From: SVTX01 sp964567085
Lineage (GTDB): Bacteria > Bacillota > Clostridia > Oscillospirales > CAG-272
Length of the DNA stretch: 57,108 bases
Direction of reading: 5' to 3'
Assembly (NCBI GenBank): GCA_964567085.1
Contig: CAZMKU010000002.1
Span: 1-57,108, forward strand
Under the pieces are notes generated by a model. The model worked only from the letters and a program-made list of their open reading frames with translations, was not told the origin of the DNA and searched no databases. Shown piece by piece: positions 34,873 to 44,184 of the stretch. The position numbers and the translations under genes are program-made. The stretch's first letter is position 1; every line of letters starts with the position of its first letter.

Positions 34873-35745
34873 TTAGTCTTTCATACCGCTGGATCCCATC
34901 GTTTCAATAATGTTGGACTGGGATACAACGAATACCAGAATAGGTACCATCATCATAATAACCTGAGATGCCGCCGATGCGCCCGCGCGCTTGATACCGC
35001 CCGCGGTGATCTGTCCGATAGCGTAGTTAAAGGACTTGAGCTGCTCGGAGTGAATATACATCGAAGAGCCCTGATTCCAGAGTGACTGGAACGAATAAAT
35101 GATAAGCGTAAGCCAAGCAGGCTTAACCATAGGCATCGCGATCACCCAATAGGTTCGAAGCTCGCCCGCGCCGTCAAGACGCGCGGATTCAAGAACCGTG
35201 TCGGGAACGTTCGTGTCCATAAACTGCTTCATAAGGTAAAGACCGAGCGTAGATGCCCATGCGGGAACGATAATTGCAAGGTAAGAGTCAAGCCAACCGA
35301 ATGCAGACATTATAATAAAGGAAGTAATCGTTGTAACCGTGGAGTTAAACATAAGAGAAGTCTGCACGAGCTGGAACATTCCCTTCGCACCGGGGAACTT
35401 GATCTTTGCAAGCGTGTAGGCTGCCAGGGAAGCGATGAACAGGTGTCCGAACGTTCCTGCAACCGAGGTGAATATCGTGTTGAATATGTATCTTGAGAAC
35501 GGAGCCACCGAAGTATTCATAAGCATAAAAAGTGACTTGAAGTTATTGAGCGTAGGGCTCATAACTATGAATTTCGGAGGATACATCCAAAGCTCGTCAA
35601 GAGGCTTTAACGACTGCATTATAACGTAAAACATCGGAAGGAACATAAACAATCCGAGAATTACGAGTATGACCGTAATGAACGCGTCGCCTCCTGCGGA
35701 GCGGGCAAGTACGACTTTATGTTTTCTGGTTCTGAGCTTTGCCAT
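34873..35745 (-). CDS. Carbohydrate ABC transporter permease (MalG type)
   Basis: Inner-membrane permease, 290 residues, normal length. Six hydrophobic segments are visible; the EAA loop is LESARLDGAGELRTYWVIAMPM near residues 190-211. The start is one base after the stop of the partner permease, so translation is coupled. It is the second subunit of permease pair 1 of this locus. Confidence 0.92.
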   Translation of the reverse strand: MAKLRTRKHKVVLARSAGGDAFITVILVILGLFMFLPMFYVIMQSLKPLDELWMYPPKFIVMSPTLNNFKSLFMLMNTSVAPFSRYIFNTIFTSVAGTFGHLFIASLAAYTLAKIKFPGAKGMFQLVQTSLMFNSTVTTITSFIIMSAFGWLDSYLAIIVPAWASTLGLYLMKQFMDTNVPDTVLESARLDGAGELRTYWVIAMPMVKPAWLTLIIYSFQSLWNQGSSMYIHSEQLKSFNYAIGQITAGGIKRAGASAASQVIMMMVPILVFVVSQSNIIETMGSSGMKD

Positions 35746-35746
35746 A

Positions 35747-36691
35747 TTACGTACCTACCTTCGAGAGTATTTTCTTAACGAGAGCATTCGCGCCGATCAT
35801 TATCACGAACAGCACCACGGCAATAGCCGACGCGTAGCCCGTCTCGTATCTCATACCGCCGTAGTCACTCAGATGGTGCATGATCGTGTGACACGAATAG
35901 TTTACAGACGGGAATCCGCAGAGCGCGTCAACGACGCCGCCGAAGCCGAACGAGCCCGTAATCGCCATTACGGCACCGAACATAAGCTGAGGCTTCATGG
36001 ACGGGAGCGTTATGTAATAAAGCTCCTGCCATCTGTTCTTAATTCCGTCAACCGCGCCAGCCTCGTAAAGCGAACGGTCAACGCCCTGAAGTCCCGCGAT
36101 AAAGGACAGGAAGGATGTACCAAGAGACGTCCAGAGCGCAACGACTATACAGAGCGCCATGGCGTATTCTTCTCTTTGGAAGAAGTTGATTTCCTCTTCT
36201 ATGAGGTTATATTCAAGAAGCATAGCGTTTACCCAACCGTAGGAGTCGCCCGAGAAGAGCGTACCCCAGATAAGATATACGTTACCTGAAATAGAGGGGG
36301 CGTAGAATACAAGGGTTACGACCGCTCTTATCTTGGGAGGAAGCTCGTTGATGAACCACGCTACCAGGAAGGACATAAGGTAGGATGCAGGTCCTACTAT
36401 GCAGGCAAATATAAACGTATTCTTGCATGCAGTTAAGAATATATCGTCATCGAAGAACAAAGTTATGTAGTTATCCAAAAATACAAAATCAGGGGCCTGA
36501 AGCATATTGAAGTCCGTAAAGCTAAGCGCTATGGAAAGCAATACAGGAAGCACCGTGAAGATCGTGAAAAGAATCATATAGGGCGCAACCATAACGTATG
36601 CTATCCAGTTACGCTTCATTTCTTTCCAAACCCACTGCGCCATCGTCATATCCTTTCGGGCCGCAGCTTGTTTTTCTGCTTTCTTAAGCAT
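35747..36691 (-). CDS. Sugar ABC transporter permease (MalF type)
   Basis: Permease subunit, 314 residues, normal length. The first helix (VMVAPYMILFTIFTVLPVLLS) and the EAA loop YEAGAVDGIKNRWQELYYITLP near residue 225 are clear. It follows the giant solute-binding protein gene by about 48 bases and has AAGGAGAG before its ATG. With the next gene it forms permease pair 1. Confidence 0.92.
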   Translation of the reverse strand: MLKKAEKQAAARKDMTMAQWVWKEMKRNWIAYVMVAPYMILFTIFTVLPVLLSIALSFTDFNMLQAPDFVFLDNYITLFFDDDIFLTACKNTFIFACIVGPASYLMSFLVAWFINELPPKIRAVVTLVFYAPSISGNVYLIWGTLFSGDSYGWVNAMLLEYNLIEEEINFFQREEYAMALCIVVALWTSLGTSFLSFIAGLQGVDRSLYEAGAVDGIKNRWQELYYITLPSMKPQLMFGAVMAITGSFGFGGVVDALCGFPSVNYSCHTIMHHLSDYGGMRYETGYASAIAVVLFVIMIGANALVKKILSKVGT

Positions 36692-36739
36692 TTGTTCTCT
36701 CCTTTTTTAGATTTTTAATTTATTTAGTTAATCTCAATA

Positions 36740-39700
36740 TCAATACTTTGACATCGCGTTTGCCGCATCGCTGAGCGCTACGGAAAGGAAGTAGAGAACG
36801 TTGTCCTCGCCGAATCTGTTCGTATCAGCGATATCCTTGTTCTGAACCTGCATTGTTTTAATATTCATCGCATCGCCCTTAAGGTCGGTCTTTGCAGACT
36901 CGCCTACAAGAGCCGCAACCTCTTCGGCAGCCTCGCGGATCGTCGTCATATCGTCGCTCTTGATAGCGGATCTCACCTTATTAAGAAGAGCGGTATTTTC
37001 AAATCCTCTTTCTACGAGCGAGTCAACAGCTTTCTGCGCCTGAGAAAGTCGCTTGGATGCAAGTGTTTCACCCTGCTCAAGCGTTTCAAGTCCGAATTCG
37101 GTTCTCTTTCTGGAAATTTCCTTGTTGATCGTGTTAATGTAAGAAAGCAAAGCTTGCTTGGGATCTTCCTTATCGTTATATGCCGACAGGAATGCAAAGT
37201 TTGTATAACGCGCGACAATATACGCGCCGGGATAGTTGGGGATAGCAGCAAGTCCGTCGAGACCTCCGGGGCCGTCGTGACCCTCGATCTGAGCCGAGAT
37301 CTGAGCGAATTCCTCCTGTGTCCAAGGCAAGCTTTCAAGAGCGTCAATGTTTGCCGTGGGGTGCTTTGCGGAGGGACCCATAATAGCAACCATCTCGTTG
37401 GTGTACTCCGTCTGGCAGTCCTTACCCGTATACCACTTCATAAATTCCCAAGCGTCCTCTCTCTGATCCTCCGCGCCCTTAACCATTACGGTTGCGGCAA
37501 CACCCGAGATGGACTGGTTATTTATCACGCCGTCCTCGTTCTCAATACCGGGCAGCGGAACGAATTCCCAAAGGCCCTCGATTTCCGTGGCGAATACCTT
37601 GAGCTGATTGTAAAGACCCGTGTAGTCACCGATCAAGATAGGCATTTCACCCGTTCTGAAACGGTTTGCAGCGTCGTAAACGTAGGGGAACTTATAGTCC
37701 GTAAACAGCTTACACATCTTTTCAAAGGACTCAAGACCCACCTTCGAATCGAGATTGATTCTCATACCGTCATCAGCGAAAAGGTCACCGCCCATCTGGT
37801 AGAGGAACATTCTGTATTCAGTCGTAAGACCGATCTCCATCTCTCTTGCCTGAAGCAGAGGAATGAGCGCCATTACGTCCTCCCACGTTTCGGGAATAAC
37901 ATTTTCGTCGACCTCGTCACCGTCACTCATTTCACTGTAAAGGTCGGCAAGCACGTCCGTACGAACGAACATCATCGCGAATGACTGAACCTCGGGAAGA
38001 CCGTAATAGTGTCTTACACCCTCCGCGTCCTCAATACCGAGAACCAGCATAGCCGCGTTGGTAAAGGATTTCGTTACCTCCTCAAATCCGTCGTTTTCCT
38101 CAATAGGAAGAACCGCCGAACGGATCGCGTAGTTGATAACGTCGTCCTGTCCGAGAGAGAGATACACGTCAGGTCCCTCACCCGCCAAGATCGAGGGAAG
38201 AAGCGTACCGCCCGCTACGAGCTTAAGATCCACCGTTATACCGGTAGAATTTGTAAAGTCATTATTTATAAGGTTACGAACGACCTGGAACTGATCTCGT
38301 CCCGAAGCCATCCAAACCTCGACGCCCTCAACCTCCTCAGTGGTCGTAGCGCCTATCGCGTTATAGTCACGCGTAAAGCTTGCAAAGAAGGATTTCACCT
38401 CATGCCAGAGCGCCTTGAAGAAGCCTGCGCCCGCCTTGGGCATATCCTCCTCGGGAGACTGAATAATAAGGTAGTCCATCTGCAAGGGCTGTGTCTTTGC
38501 ATCCGAGAGGAAGGTACCGAGCGTACCGATATAGGATTTAAGACGGGAGAGATTCTGCGCGATCTCGCTCTCGTCAACAGCCATCGTATGAAGCAGGTCC
38601 GCTATCTTCTGGAGCGTACCGACGTTCGCGGACTTCTGTCCCGCGAGCTCGGTCAATACCTGAGCAACACCCGGCTCGGGATAGGCCTCACTGGGCTCGT
38701 TGTCGAGAATTCTCGACTGCTTGTTCATATCAACGAGCACGTTATACATAATTCTCTTGAAGCCGTAGTCACGGTCAGCGTCGGGAGTCGTACCCGTAAG
38801 CTGAATAATGGAAAGGTAATCGTCGTTGATGCTATCAAGACATTCCTGAACCTTATTTACGATCTCGCCCATCTCGCCGAGGGTAACCTCAAGCTTTATC
38901 GTGTAAACGACGCCTTCCTTGAAGTAGATCTGATAGCCGTCGTCCGAGTCGGAATTTCTTAAGTCCGTAACCTGCCAGTTATCACTGTAATTATATACAA
39001 GCGCCTTCGCTTCCTCGAAGGGAATACCGTTATAATAACCCGCTTCGCCCTCGCTCACGCCTTCGCCGCTGTAAATGTAAAGCGCGCGGTTTACGTACAT
39101 ACCGTCAAGAACGTTCTGTCTGAATCTCGTAACGATATCGTAAAGACCGCTCTCCCCTTCACCGAGCCGGAACTTATAGGTGATAGCCTGACCCGCCGTC
39201 TGCCACTTGGACTCACCTATAGTGTTGAGCAAGGTCACCTCGGGGCTCGAGGGGGACGTTGCCGCGCTGGATCTGTCCTCAAGCGCGTATATCGTCTTGT
39301 CAGTCGTTGTATTCGTAAATTCGGCCTCGATCTTGATGCTGCCCGTTCCGTTGGAAACGTCACCGAGAGCCGCTCTATATTCCTCATACGTAGGAATTTC
39401 TTCCGCGGGACAAAGGGTAATACTCTTTATCGCCATATCCTCGTTCTTGCCCTCGAGAGTAATGGTATTGACCTTACCCGCCTCGAACACGAACTCAAAG
39501 GGTGACGAATAGAAGCCCATGCTGTCCTTGATCTGATATTCGGACCAGATAGGAGCCTGCTCGGCGTCGGGACGAAGCTCGTTGCCCCAAACGTCAACCT
39601 TCATAAATCTGATCGAATACTTCTGGCAGAAATCAGAAGCCGCCTCGGTCCAGATCTCAGGATACTCGAACGCAAGATTTCCGTCGGCGTTGATCTTTGC

Positions 39701-40288
39701 AACAAGACCTGCCGCCTCGCCCTCGCTCCTGACGGTGGATTCATCCTCCTTGCCCGTATAAACGCCATCCTGGTAAAGATTTATCCAGTTTTTCTGGAAC
39801 GCAAGATAGCGAGCCTCCTTGAAAGGAACCTCATCGTTGATCCTGAGCACTCTCTCTATAGCCGCAGGCTTACCTTCAACCGCATAGTACTCAATAACGA
39901 TCGTGTACATTGCGGTCTCGGGAACCTCAAATGCCCAAGTAACAGAGCCCGAACCCGACGTGTAAAGTGCCTCTACGCCGCCGTAGGTGTCGACCTTCCA
40001 ATCGGAGCTCTGCTCGGAAACGAGATCATTTACCGCATCAATGACAACCGTATTCCCAGCCTTTGCGGGCGACACACCAATCGCGCCCGACAAATACTCA
40101 TCGTAGGAAATGGCATTGAGCAGTTCTCTTATTTCCTGAATTTTGCTGGTATTAGCCGTTGAGGAGCTCGAGCTCGATGACGTGGCGGTAGAGCTCTCCT
40201 CGGCAAACGCCGGCAATGAAAAACAACCAATAACAAACATCAAACAAAGCAACATTGCTGTTAATCTTTGAAATTTCGTCTTTCCCAT
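36740..40288 (-). CDS. Giant extracellular solute-binding protein (about 1182 residues)
   Basis: Sugar-binding component of the locus. The longest frame starts at 40333, but the ATG at 40288 (MGKTKFQRLTAM) has AGGAGGAAAG upstream. A signal sequence follows; VIGC could be a lipobox, or cleavage could occur after AFA. Residues about 25-45 are Ser/Thr-rich. Residues about 60-330 and 330-480 look like two beta-sandwich, carbohydrate-binding-like modules, then a helical region. Residues about 650-1085 are the type-1 solute-binding fold (VEVWMASGRDQFQVV, ILAGEGPDVYLSLGQDD, PETWEDVMALIP, GVAATVMVKGAEDQREDAWEF). A helical tail of about 100 residues ends the protein. Usual binding proteins have 400-550 residues, so most of this one is extra. 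First gene of the operon. Confidence 0.85.
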   Translation of the reverse strand: MGKTKFQRLTAMLLCLMFVIGCFSLPAFAEESSTATSSSSSSSTANTSKIQEIRELLNAISYDEYLSGAIGVSPAKAGNTVVIDAVNDLVSEQSSDWKVDTYGGVEALYTSGSGSVTWAFEVPETAMYTIVIEYYAVEGKPAAIERVLRINDEVPFKEARYLAFQKNWINLYQDGVYTGKEDESTVRSEGEAAGLVAKINADGNLAFEYPEIWTEAASDFCQKYSIRFMKVDVWGNELRPDAEQAPIWSEYQIKDSMGFYSSPFEFVFEAGKVNTITLEGKNEDMAIKSITLCPAEEIPTYEEYRAALGDVSNGTGSIKIEAEFTNTTTDKTIYALEDRSSAATSPSSPEVTLLNTIGESKWQTAGQAITYKFRLGEGESGLYDIVTRFRQNVLDGMYVNRALYIYSGEGVSEGEAGYYNGIPFEEAKALVYNYSDNWQVTDLRNSDSDDGYQIYFKEGVVYTIKLEVTLGEMGEIVNKVQECLDSINDDYLSIIQLTGTTPDADRDYGFKRIMYNVLVDMNKQSRILDNEPSEAYPEPGVAQVLTELAGQKSANVGTLQKIADLLHTMAVDESEIAQNLSRLKSYIGTLGTFLSDAKTQPLQMDYLIIQSPEEDMPKAGAGFFKALWHEVKSFFASFTRDYNAIGATTTEEVEGVEVWMASGRDQFQVVRNLINNDFTNSTGITVDLKLVAGGTLLPSILAGEGPDVYLSLGQDDVINYAIRSAVLPIEENDGFEEVTKSFTNAAMLVLGIEDAEGVRHYYGLPEVQSFAMMFVRTDVLADLYSEMSDGDEVDENVIPETWEDVMALIPLLQAREMEIGLTTEYRMFLYQMGGDLFADDGMRINLDSKVGLESFEKMCKLFTDYKFPYVYDAANRFRTGEMPILIGDYTGLYNQLKVFATEIEGLWEFVPLPGIENEDGVINNQSISGVAATVMVKGAEDQREDAWEFMKWYTGKDCQTEYTNEMVAIMGPSAKHPTANIDALESLPWTQEEFAQISAQIEGHDGPGGLDGLAAIPNYPGAYIVARYTNFAFLSAYNDKEDPKQALLSYINTINKEISRKRTEFGLETLEQGETLASKRLSQAQKAVDSLVERGFENTALLNKVRSAIKSDDMTTIREAAEEVAALVGESAKTDLKGDAMNIKTMQVQNKDIADTNRFGEDNVLYFLSVALSDAANAMSKY

Positions 40289-40648
40289 TAAAAACTTTCC
40301 TCCTGCTGATTTTTTCGGCGGATAAGCCGCCATTTAGGTAAAGCTTACGCATAATGCAGCGCGATACACGTAAACCGGATAATAAATAATAGCAATCCCT
40401 TGCGGTAAAAGGAAAAACCACTATAAACGCCGAACGGCGTCCTCTGGCACGCGGCAACAACACTATGCTATGCAATTGACTGTAAATTTCCGACGCCCCA
40501 CGAGTCCGAACCCTCAAGGATAGCGAAAATTCACATTTAAACACGGACAAACGCGAGGTTTCGAAGCCGTTGGCAAAAAATCACACCGTCCGCGCCAAAC
40601 TCAGGTCATCGCATAACAAATTCGTTGCGCACTATGCCCTAAATTTAC
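40289..40648 (-). promoter_or_regulatory. Long 5' untranslated leader of the sugar-uptake operon
   Basis: From the predicted transcription start (about 40648) to the ATG at 40288 there are about 360 untranslated bases. Two hairpins are evident: ACGCCG/CGGCGT around TT at 40426-40439, and GGCGG/CCGCC at 40319-40333, immediately upstream of the ribosome binding site. I do not recognise a riboswitch class. A regulatory RNA is possible. Confidence 0.4.
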
Positions 40649-40654
40649 TCTAAT

Positions 40655-40684
40655 ATAATAACACATTTGGAGTAAAATTGTCAA
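40655..40684 (-). promoter_or_regulatory. Promoter of the sugar-uptake operon
   Basis: On the minus strand TTGACA (40679-40684) and TATTAT (40655-40660) are separated by 18 bases. No clear catabolite-response (cre) palindrome was found next to it. Confidence 0.75.
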
Positions 40685-41436
40685 GCAAAATATGGCAATA
40701 AAAAACTTACGCGCAAAGGGAAAAGCAGGCAAAAAGCGTTCAAAAACCACACCTGTTTTCAGCCTCAAAATTGTAAAAAAGCCGCCGCGACAAGGCGTTA
40801 ATTTATTAAAAGTCGTAAAGGTAATTTATTTTTACTATTTTTATGGTAATTTCGCAAGTTTTCGGGCGCTTTTGGTTGAATTTACGCTCTTTTTTACACT
40901 AAAAAGCCTCAAAAATATCGCGAGGTAAATTATTTTTACCGCATTTTGTTCAAGAAGCAAATTCAATCAAGCTCCGCTTTGCAGTCACGTGACCGCCTGA
41001 TTTGTGCATTTCCCACAATTTTGAGGACTATTTTTCTACACCCGTCAAAATCAAAAAAGTTTTAATTTTCGGTCAGCTTTAACCCCAAGGGGCTCCGTTT
41101 TTGCGCCCATCGGCGCGCCGAAAGCTTCGTAAAACGAATTTGGTCGTTTTATTTTACAATTATTGCCATTTTTCTTGAAATCCCATTTTACCGAAGAACA
41201 GCGCTTCGCGCAGAAATCAGCCGCGCCGCAGGGAGCGATGATCGCAAGAGCGTCACAGCCCTCTTTTGCGCCGAAAGACAACGCAAAAAAACGTCCCGCA
41301 AAGGTCTCGCGCTCTCCGATCATTCCTCGGCAGTCAAGCCGCATCGCTTCCTTGCTTTCAGCCTCCATTGCGCTCGCCTTGCTATCTACATTTTGTTGTG
41401 TTTTAAACTTGTTGTTAATATTCTAATAATTAAGAG
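40685..41436. other. Non-coding gap upstream of the sugar operon; no gene supported
   Basis: About 750 bases without a convincing gene. Small frames exist (plus 40692-40928, minus 41051-41368), but neither has recognisable protein features. The stretch 40815-40940 contains two similar AT-rich motifs, one of them the inverted repeat GGTAAA/TTTACC at 40924-40940. The GC-rich block 41090-41340 differs in composition from the AT-rich flanks and may be decayed sequence or an untranslated repeat. Confidence 0.5.
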
Positions 41437-41440
41437 CAAA

Positions 41441-41474
41441 AAATCAGCCTTGACAATAAAATCAAGGCTGATTT
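41441..41474 (-). terminator. Terminator after the HAD hydrolase gene
   Basis: A perfect 13-bp stem (AAATCAGCCTTGA and complement) with an 8-nt loop; on the minus strand it is followed by TTTTTTGC. It lies 16 bases beyond the stop of the gene at 41490. Confidence 0.9.
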
Positions 41475-41489
41475 GTATTCATATAATAT

Positions 41490-42131
41490 TTATCCAATAA
41501 TATTTTCCAATTCGGAGAAATCATCAAACACGAAAGCGCCGCAGGCCTCAAGTCTCGCTCTATCCTGATGTCCGCCCGCAAACAGAGCGCAGTCCGCGCC
41601 AAGTATTTGAGAAACCTCGTAATCGTGAGTGGTATCGCCTATATAGAGCGCCCTCGCATCGGGATTGCTTTCGCGCCAAGCCCTCGCAAGCTCTCCCTTA
41701 CCCGCGGCGTGAATGTTGGTAAGACCTATTACCTCGGTGAAATGCTCATAAACGTCAAGCTGGCGCAGTTGATCCGTCAGCATACCTATCTCGCACGCCG
41801 ACAAAACGAGCTGATCTATTCCCCTTCCCCGAATATATTCAAGCAGCTCTCTGACCCCGCGAACGATCTTCGGGTCCCTAGTATGCTCAAGATAAAGCTC
41901 CACCCACTCAACCGCAAGCACGTCGTAAGGCGTTTTGGTAAAATCAAATCCGATTCTCTCGTAGTAATCCTTAACGGGAAATCCGAACGCCCTCCTGTAG
42001 GTATCCGTATCGGGAATTTTCGGCACACCGTACTTTTCGAGCAAAGCATTCACACTAACAATGCCGGGCTCGACGTCATCGAGAATAGTCCCGTTAAAAT
42101 CCCAGATTATATGGGTATATTTATTATTCAT
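41490..42131 (-). CDS. HAD-superfamily hydrolase (phosphatase-like)
   Basis: 213 residues. Motif I is IIWDFNGTILDD near the N-terminus; motif II is the VLSACE segment; the lysine of motif III is in HAAGKGELA; motif IV is YIGDTTHDYEVS. These identify a phosphatase of the PGP/beta-PGM type with a helical cap; the substrate is unknown. Motif I has Asn where many phosphatases have DxDGT, so the sequence reads DFNGT, with the general acid/base position occupied by Asn. That may change the reaction. A longer frame exists upstream but the ATG at 42131 has GGAGAAA before it. It lies behind a hairpin terminator of the lipoprotein gene and may be expressed by read-through. Confidence 0.82.
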   Translation of the reverse strand: MNNKYTHIIWDFNGTILDDVEPGIVSVNALLEKYGVPKIPDTDTYRRAFGFPVKDYYERIGFDFTKTPYDVLAVEWVELYLEHTRDPKIVRGVRELLEYIRGRGIDQLVLSACEIGMLTDQLRQLDVYEHFTEVIGLTNIHAAGKGELARAWRESNPDARALYIGDTTHDYEVSQILGADCALFAGGHQDRARLEACGAFVFDDFSELENIIG

Positions 42132-42149
42132 TATTATTTCTCCAAAATA

Positions 42150-42175
42150 ACAGCCCCCACGCGCGTGAGGGCTGT
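42150..42175 (-). terminator. Hairpin terminator between the lipoprotein gene and the HAD gene
   Basis: ACAGCCCTCAC pairs with GTGGGGGCTGT (one U-G pair) around GCGC, followed on the minus strand by TATTTT. It is 15 bases after the lipoprotein stop. The weak T-run may allow read-through. Confidence 0.7.
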
Positions 42176-42189
42176 ATAAAATCAAATTC

Positions 42190-44184
42190 TTACTGCCTTG
42201 CGTTCCATTCAAGGTAAACCGTGTAAGGATAGTATGCGTCGCCCTCACTGTCAGGCTTATACGTACCCGAGCAATACTTGTAGAGGTCGATCGTCTTATT
42301 GCCAAACTTAACGGTCGTATCCGCGCTATACTTAAGCCTTTCAACGATAGGATCGATAGAAAGCGAGCCCGTAGGACCGTTGATAAGATTCGAATACTCC
42401 TTATAGGTCGTGCACGCCTCAAGCTCTGCCCAAATAGAGCTCGACATCTCCGCGATATTTTTTATCATTGTAACATCAAGCGCCGCGGGCTTGTCAGCAG
42501 ACACCGTGTAGGAATCCACCATTTCGGTAAGATCAAAGCCGAGCAGAGGATCAATGAGCGCCTCGCCGTTCTGATTTCTGACGTTTTCCCAATAATTCGT
42601 GGGCTTGCCCTCCTCGGGGTATGCCAAGAAGCAGTTGCCCGTAACGTCCATATTCATCATATAATCGTTGTTGAGACGTCTGAGCGAGCCCTTCTCCACC
42701 ACGTAATGAACGCCCTCAACTCCGTACTGAAGGATGTTCTTGAGTCCCTTGGTCGTATTAAGCTCCGTGATAACCTTCATAGACTCCGTAAGGTAATCGG
42801 AGAACGAGGTTACCGCAAACATATTTCCGTAAATATCGCTCTCGTCAGCCTGGGGGTATTCAACAACAACGGCATAATACTGCTCGCCGTTCTCGTCCGT
42901 GTAAACGCCGCGGGCGGAATCAGTCCAATCCGCCTTAACGGAATAATCGCCCTTCATAAAGGAGATCGCGCTCTTCTGTCCGTCGGCAGCCTCGCCGTAG
43001 CAATTATCAAACTCGTACTTTTTCAAGGCGAGAAGCGTATTTACGTATTCCTCATCGCCAAAGAGCGAATTGAATCCGAGAGTAATGTCACCTCTGTTGA
43101 TATTAAGAGGAGAACCGTAGAGACAGCCAACCAAGTTGAACTTGTTGTCTCTGTTTATCGTATATTCGTGATCGGCAACTCTGATAGGATCGCCGTCATC
43201 GTCGAGCATTACGTCGCCGTATTCGTCAACGGCGTCGACGTACTGAGTCGCAACGTCGATATTCCAATACCAAACAAGCATATCAAGACACTCGTCAAAG
43301 GAAGACGCAATGGGAAGAACGTATCCGTCGTCCTCGGACGTAAGACCCTTGTTCTCGTGAAGCAGGATATCCTCAACCAAGCTCTGACAGTCTATAATGG
43401 AGGTTACCTTAGTATAATCGAAATAATACTTGTCGCAAATCTCCTTATCGAGAAGCATGTATGTATATTCACCGATCTCGTTATTGTTGGGGATCGCATA
43501 CGTAGCGTCACCGATCTTCGCACCCGAAAGCAGAGGAGTGGAAACGTACGTCGAAAGCTTTGCCGCAGTATCCGCAAGCTCTTCGTCAAGAGGAGCAAGC
43601 CACTCGTTGTCAATATAGCTTATGTACCTGTCACGACCCGCAATATAAATAATATCCACCTGATTGTCCTCAGCCTTGGGATATACGGGCTTGGACATAC
43701 CGTCCACGATCTCAGTCTCAAGCTCGACCGTCTCCGACGCGCCCGAATCGTAAGAATCTCTGTAGGGCTCGTACTCGGGATTTTCCTCAAAGAAATTATT
43801 TATGATCTCTTCCTCGGTAAGCTTACCGCCGCTCGCGTCAGCGATCTTATCGTCAAGCTTTTCCTTGAGCTCGTCAATTATCTTCTGCTCCTCCTCAAGC
43901 TCAACGAGCTTTGCCTCGAGAGTTGAGAAATACTCGTCCTCGGTATAGAAGAAAAGGTCAACGTACACCTTGTATTTTGACACGGTGATCTCCGAAAAAG
44001 CCTCCTCGACGAGCTTCTCGGTTGCCGCGCTTACTTTATTTTCGGAAACTATCCACATGCTTATCGTCGTTACGTCAAGAATTTCCGTTTCATCAAGGTC
44101 GCTACGGTCAGAGCAGCTGACAAGCGCGCCCAAAGACAACAGCATAATCACGGCCAACGCCATGCTTAAGAGTCTCTTATACAT
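42190..44184 (-). CDS. Extracellular solute-binding lipoprotein
   Basis: 664 residues. The lipobox LVSC puts the acylated Cys at position 24. The mature part has the layout of type-1 sugar-binding proteins: an N-terminal lobe with TTISMWIVSENKVSAAT, DIIYIAGRDRYISY and WLAPLDEEL, and later YAIPNNNEIGEYTYM. An inserted charged helix pair (about residues 85-160) and acidic inserts make it longer than the usual 400-550. It has its own promoter and terminator and lies upstream of the operon that contains two permease pairs, so it may feed the second pair. Ligand unknown. Confidence 0.85.
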   Translation of the reverse strand: MYKRLLSMALAVIMLLSLGALVSCSDRSDLDETEILDVTTISMWIVSENKVSAATEKLVEEAFSEITVSKYKVYVDLFFYTEDEYFSTLEAKLVELEEEQKIIDELKEKLDDKIADASGGKLTEEEIINNFFEENPEYEPYRDSYDSGASETVELETEIVDGMSKPVYPKAEDNQVDIIYIAGRDRYISYIDNEWLAPLDEELADTAAKLSTYVSTPLLSGAKIGDATYAIPNNNEIGEYTYMLLDKEICDKYYFDYTKVTSIIDCQSLVEDILLHENKGLTSEDDGYVLPIASSFDECLDMLVWYWNIDVATQYVDAVDEYGDVMLDDDGDPIRVADHEYTINRDNKFNLVGCLYGSPLNINRGDITLGFNSLFGDEEYVNTLLALKKYEFDNCYGEAADGQKSAISFMKGDYSVKADWTDSARGVYTDENGEQYYAVVVEYPQADESDIYGNMFAVTSFSDYLTESMKVITELNTTKGLKNILQYGVEGVHYVVEKGSLRRLNNDYMMNMDVTGNCFLAYPEEGKPTNYWENVRNQNGEALIDPLLGFDLTEMVDSYTVSADKPAALDVTMIKNIAEMSSSIWAELEACTTYKEYSNLINGPTGSLSIDPIVERLKYSADTTVKFGNKTIDLYKYCSGTYKPDSEGDAYYPYTVYLEWNARQ

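Noticed and set aside
40650..40700. Catabolite-response element near the sugar operon promoter
   Set aside because: No palindrome close to the cre consensus was found around this promoter or that of the lipoprotein gene.
40692..40928. Plus-strand open frame of 78 codons
   Set aside because: Begins just beyond the opposite-strand promoter without a ribosome binding site; very basic low-complexity translation.
41051..41368. Minus-strand open frame of 105 codons in the large gap
   Set aside because: No recognisable domain, odd composition and no promoter; could be a repeat or chance frame. Not supported enough to call.
42706..43926. Plus-strand open frame of 406 codons
   Set aside because: Antisense to the solute-binding lipoprotein, no ribosome binding site and no recognisable domain; codon-symmetric shadow.
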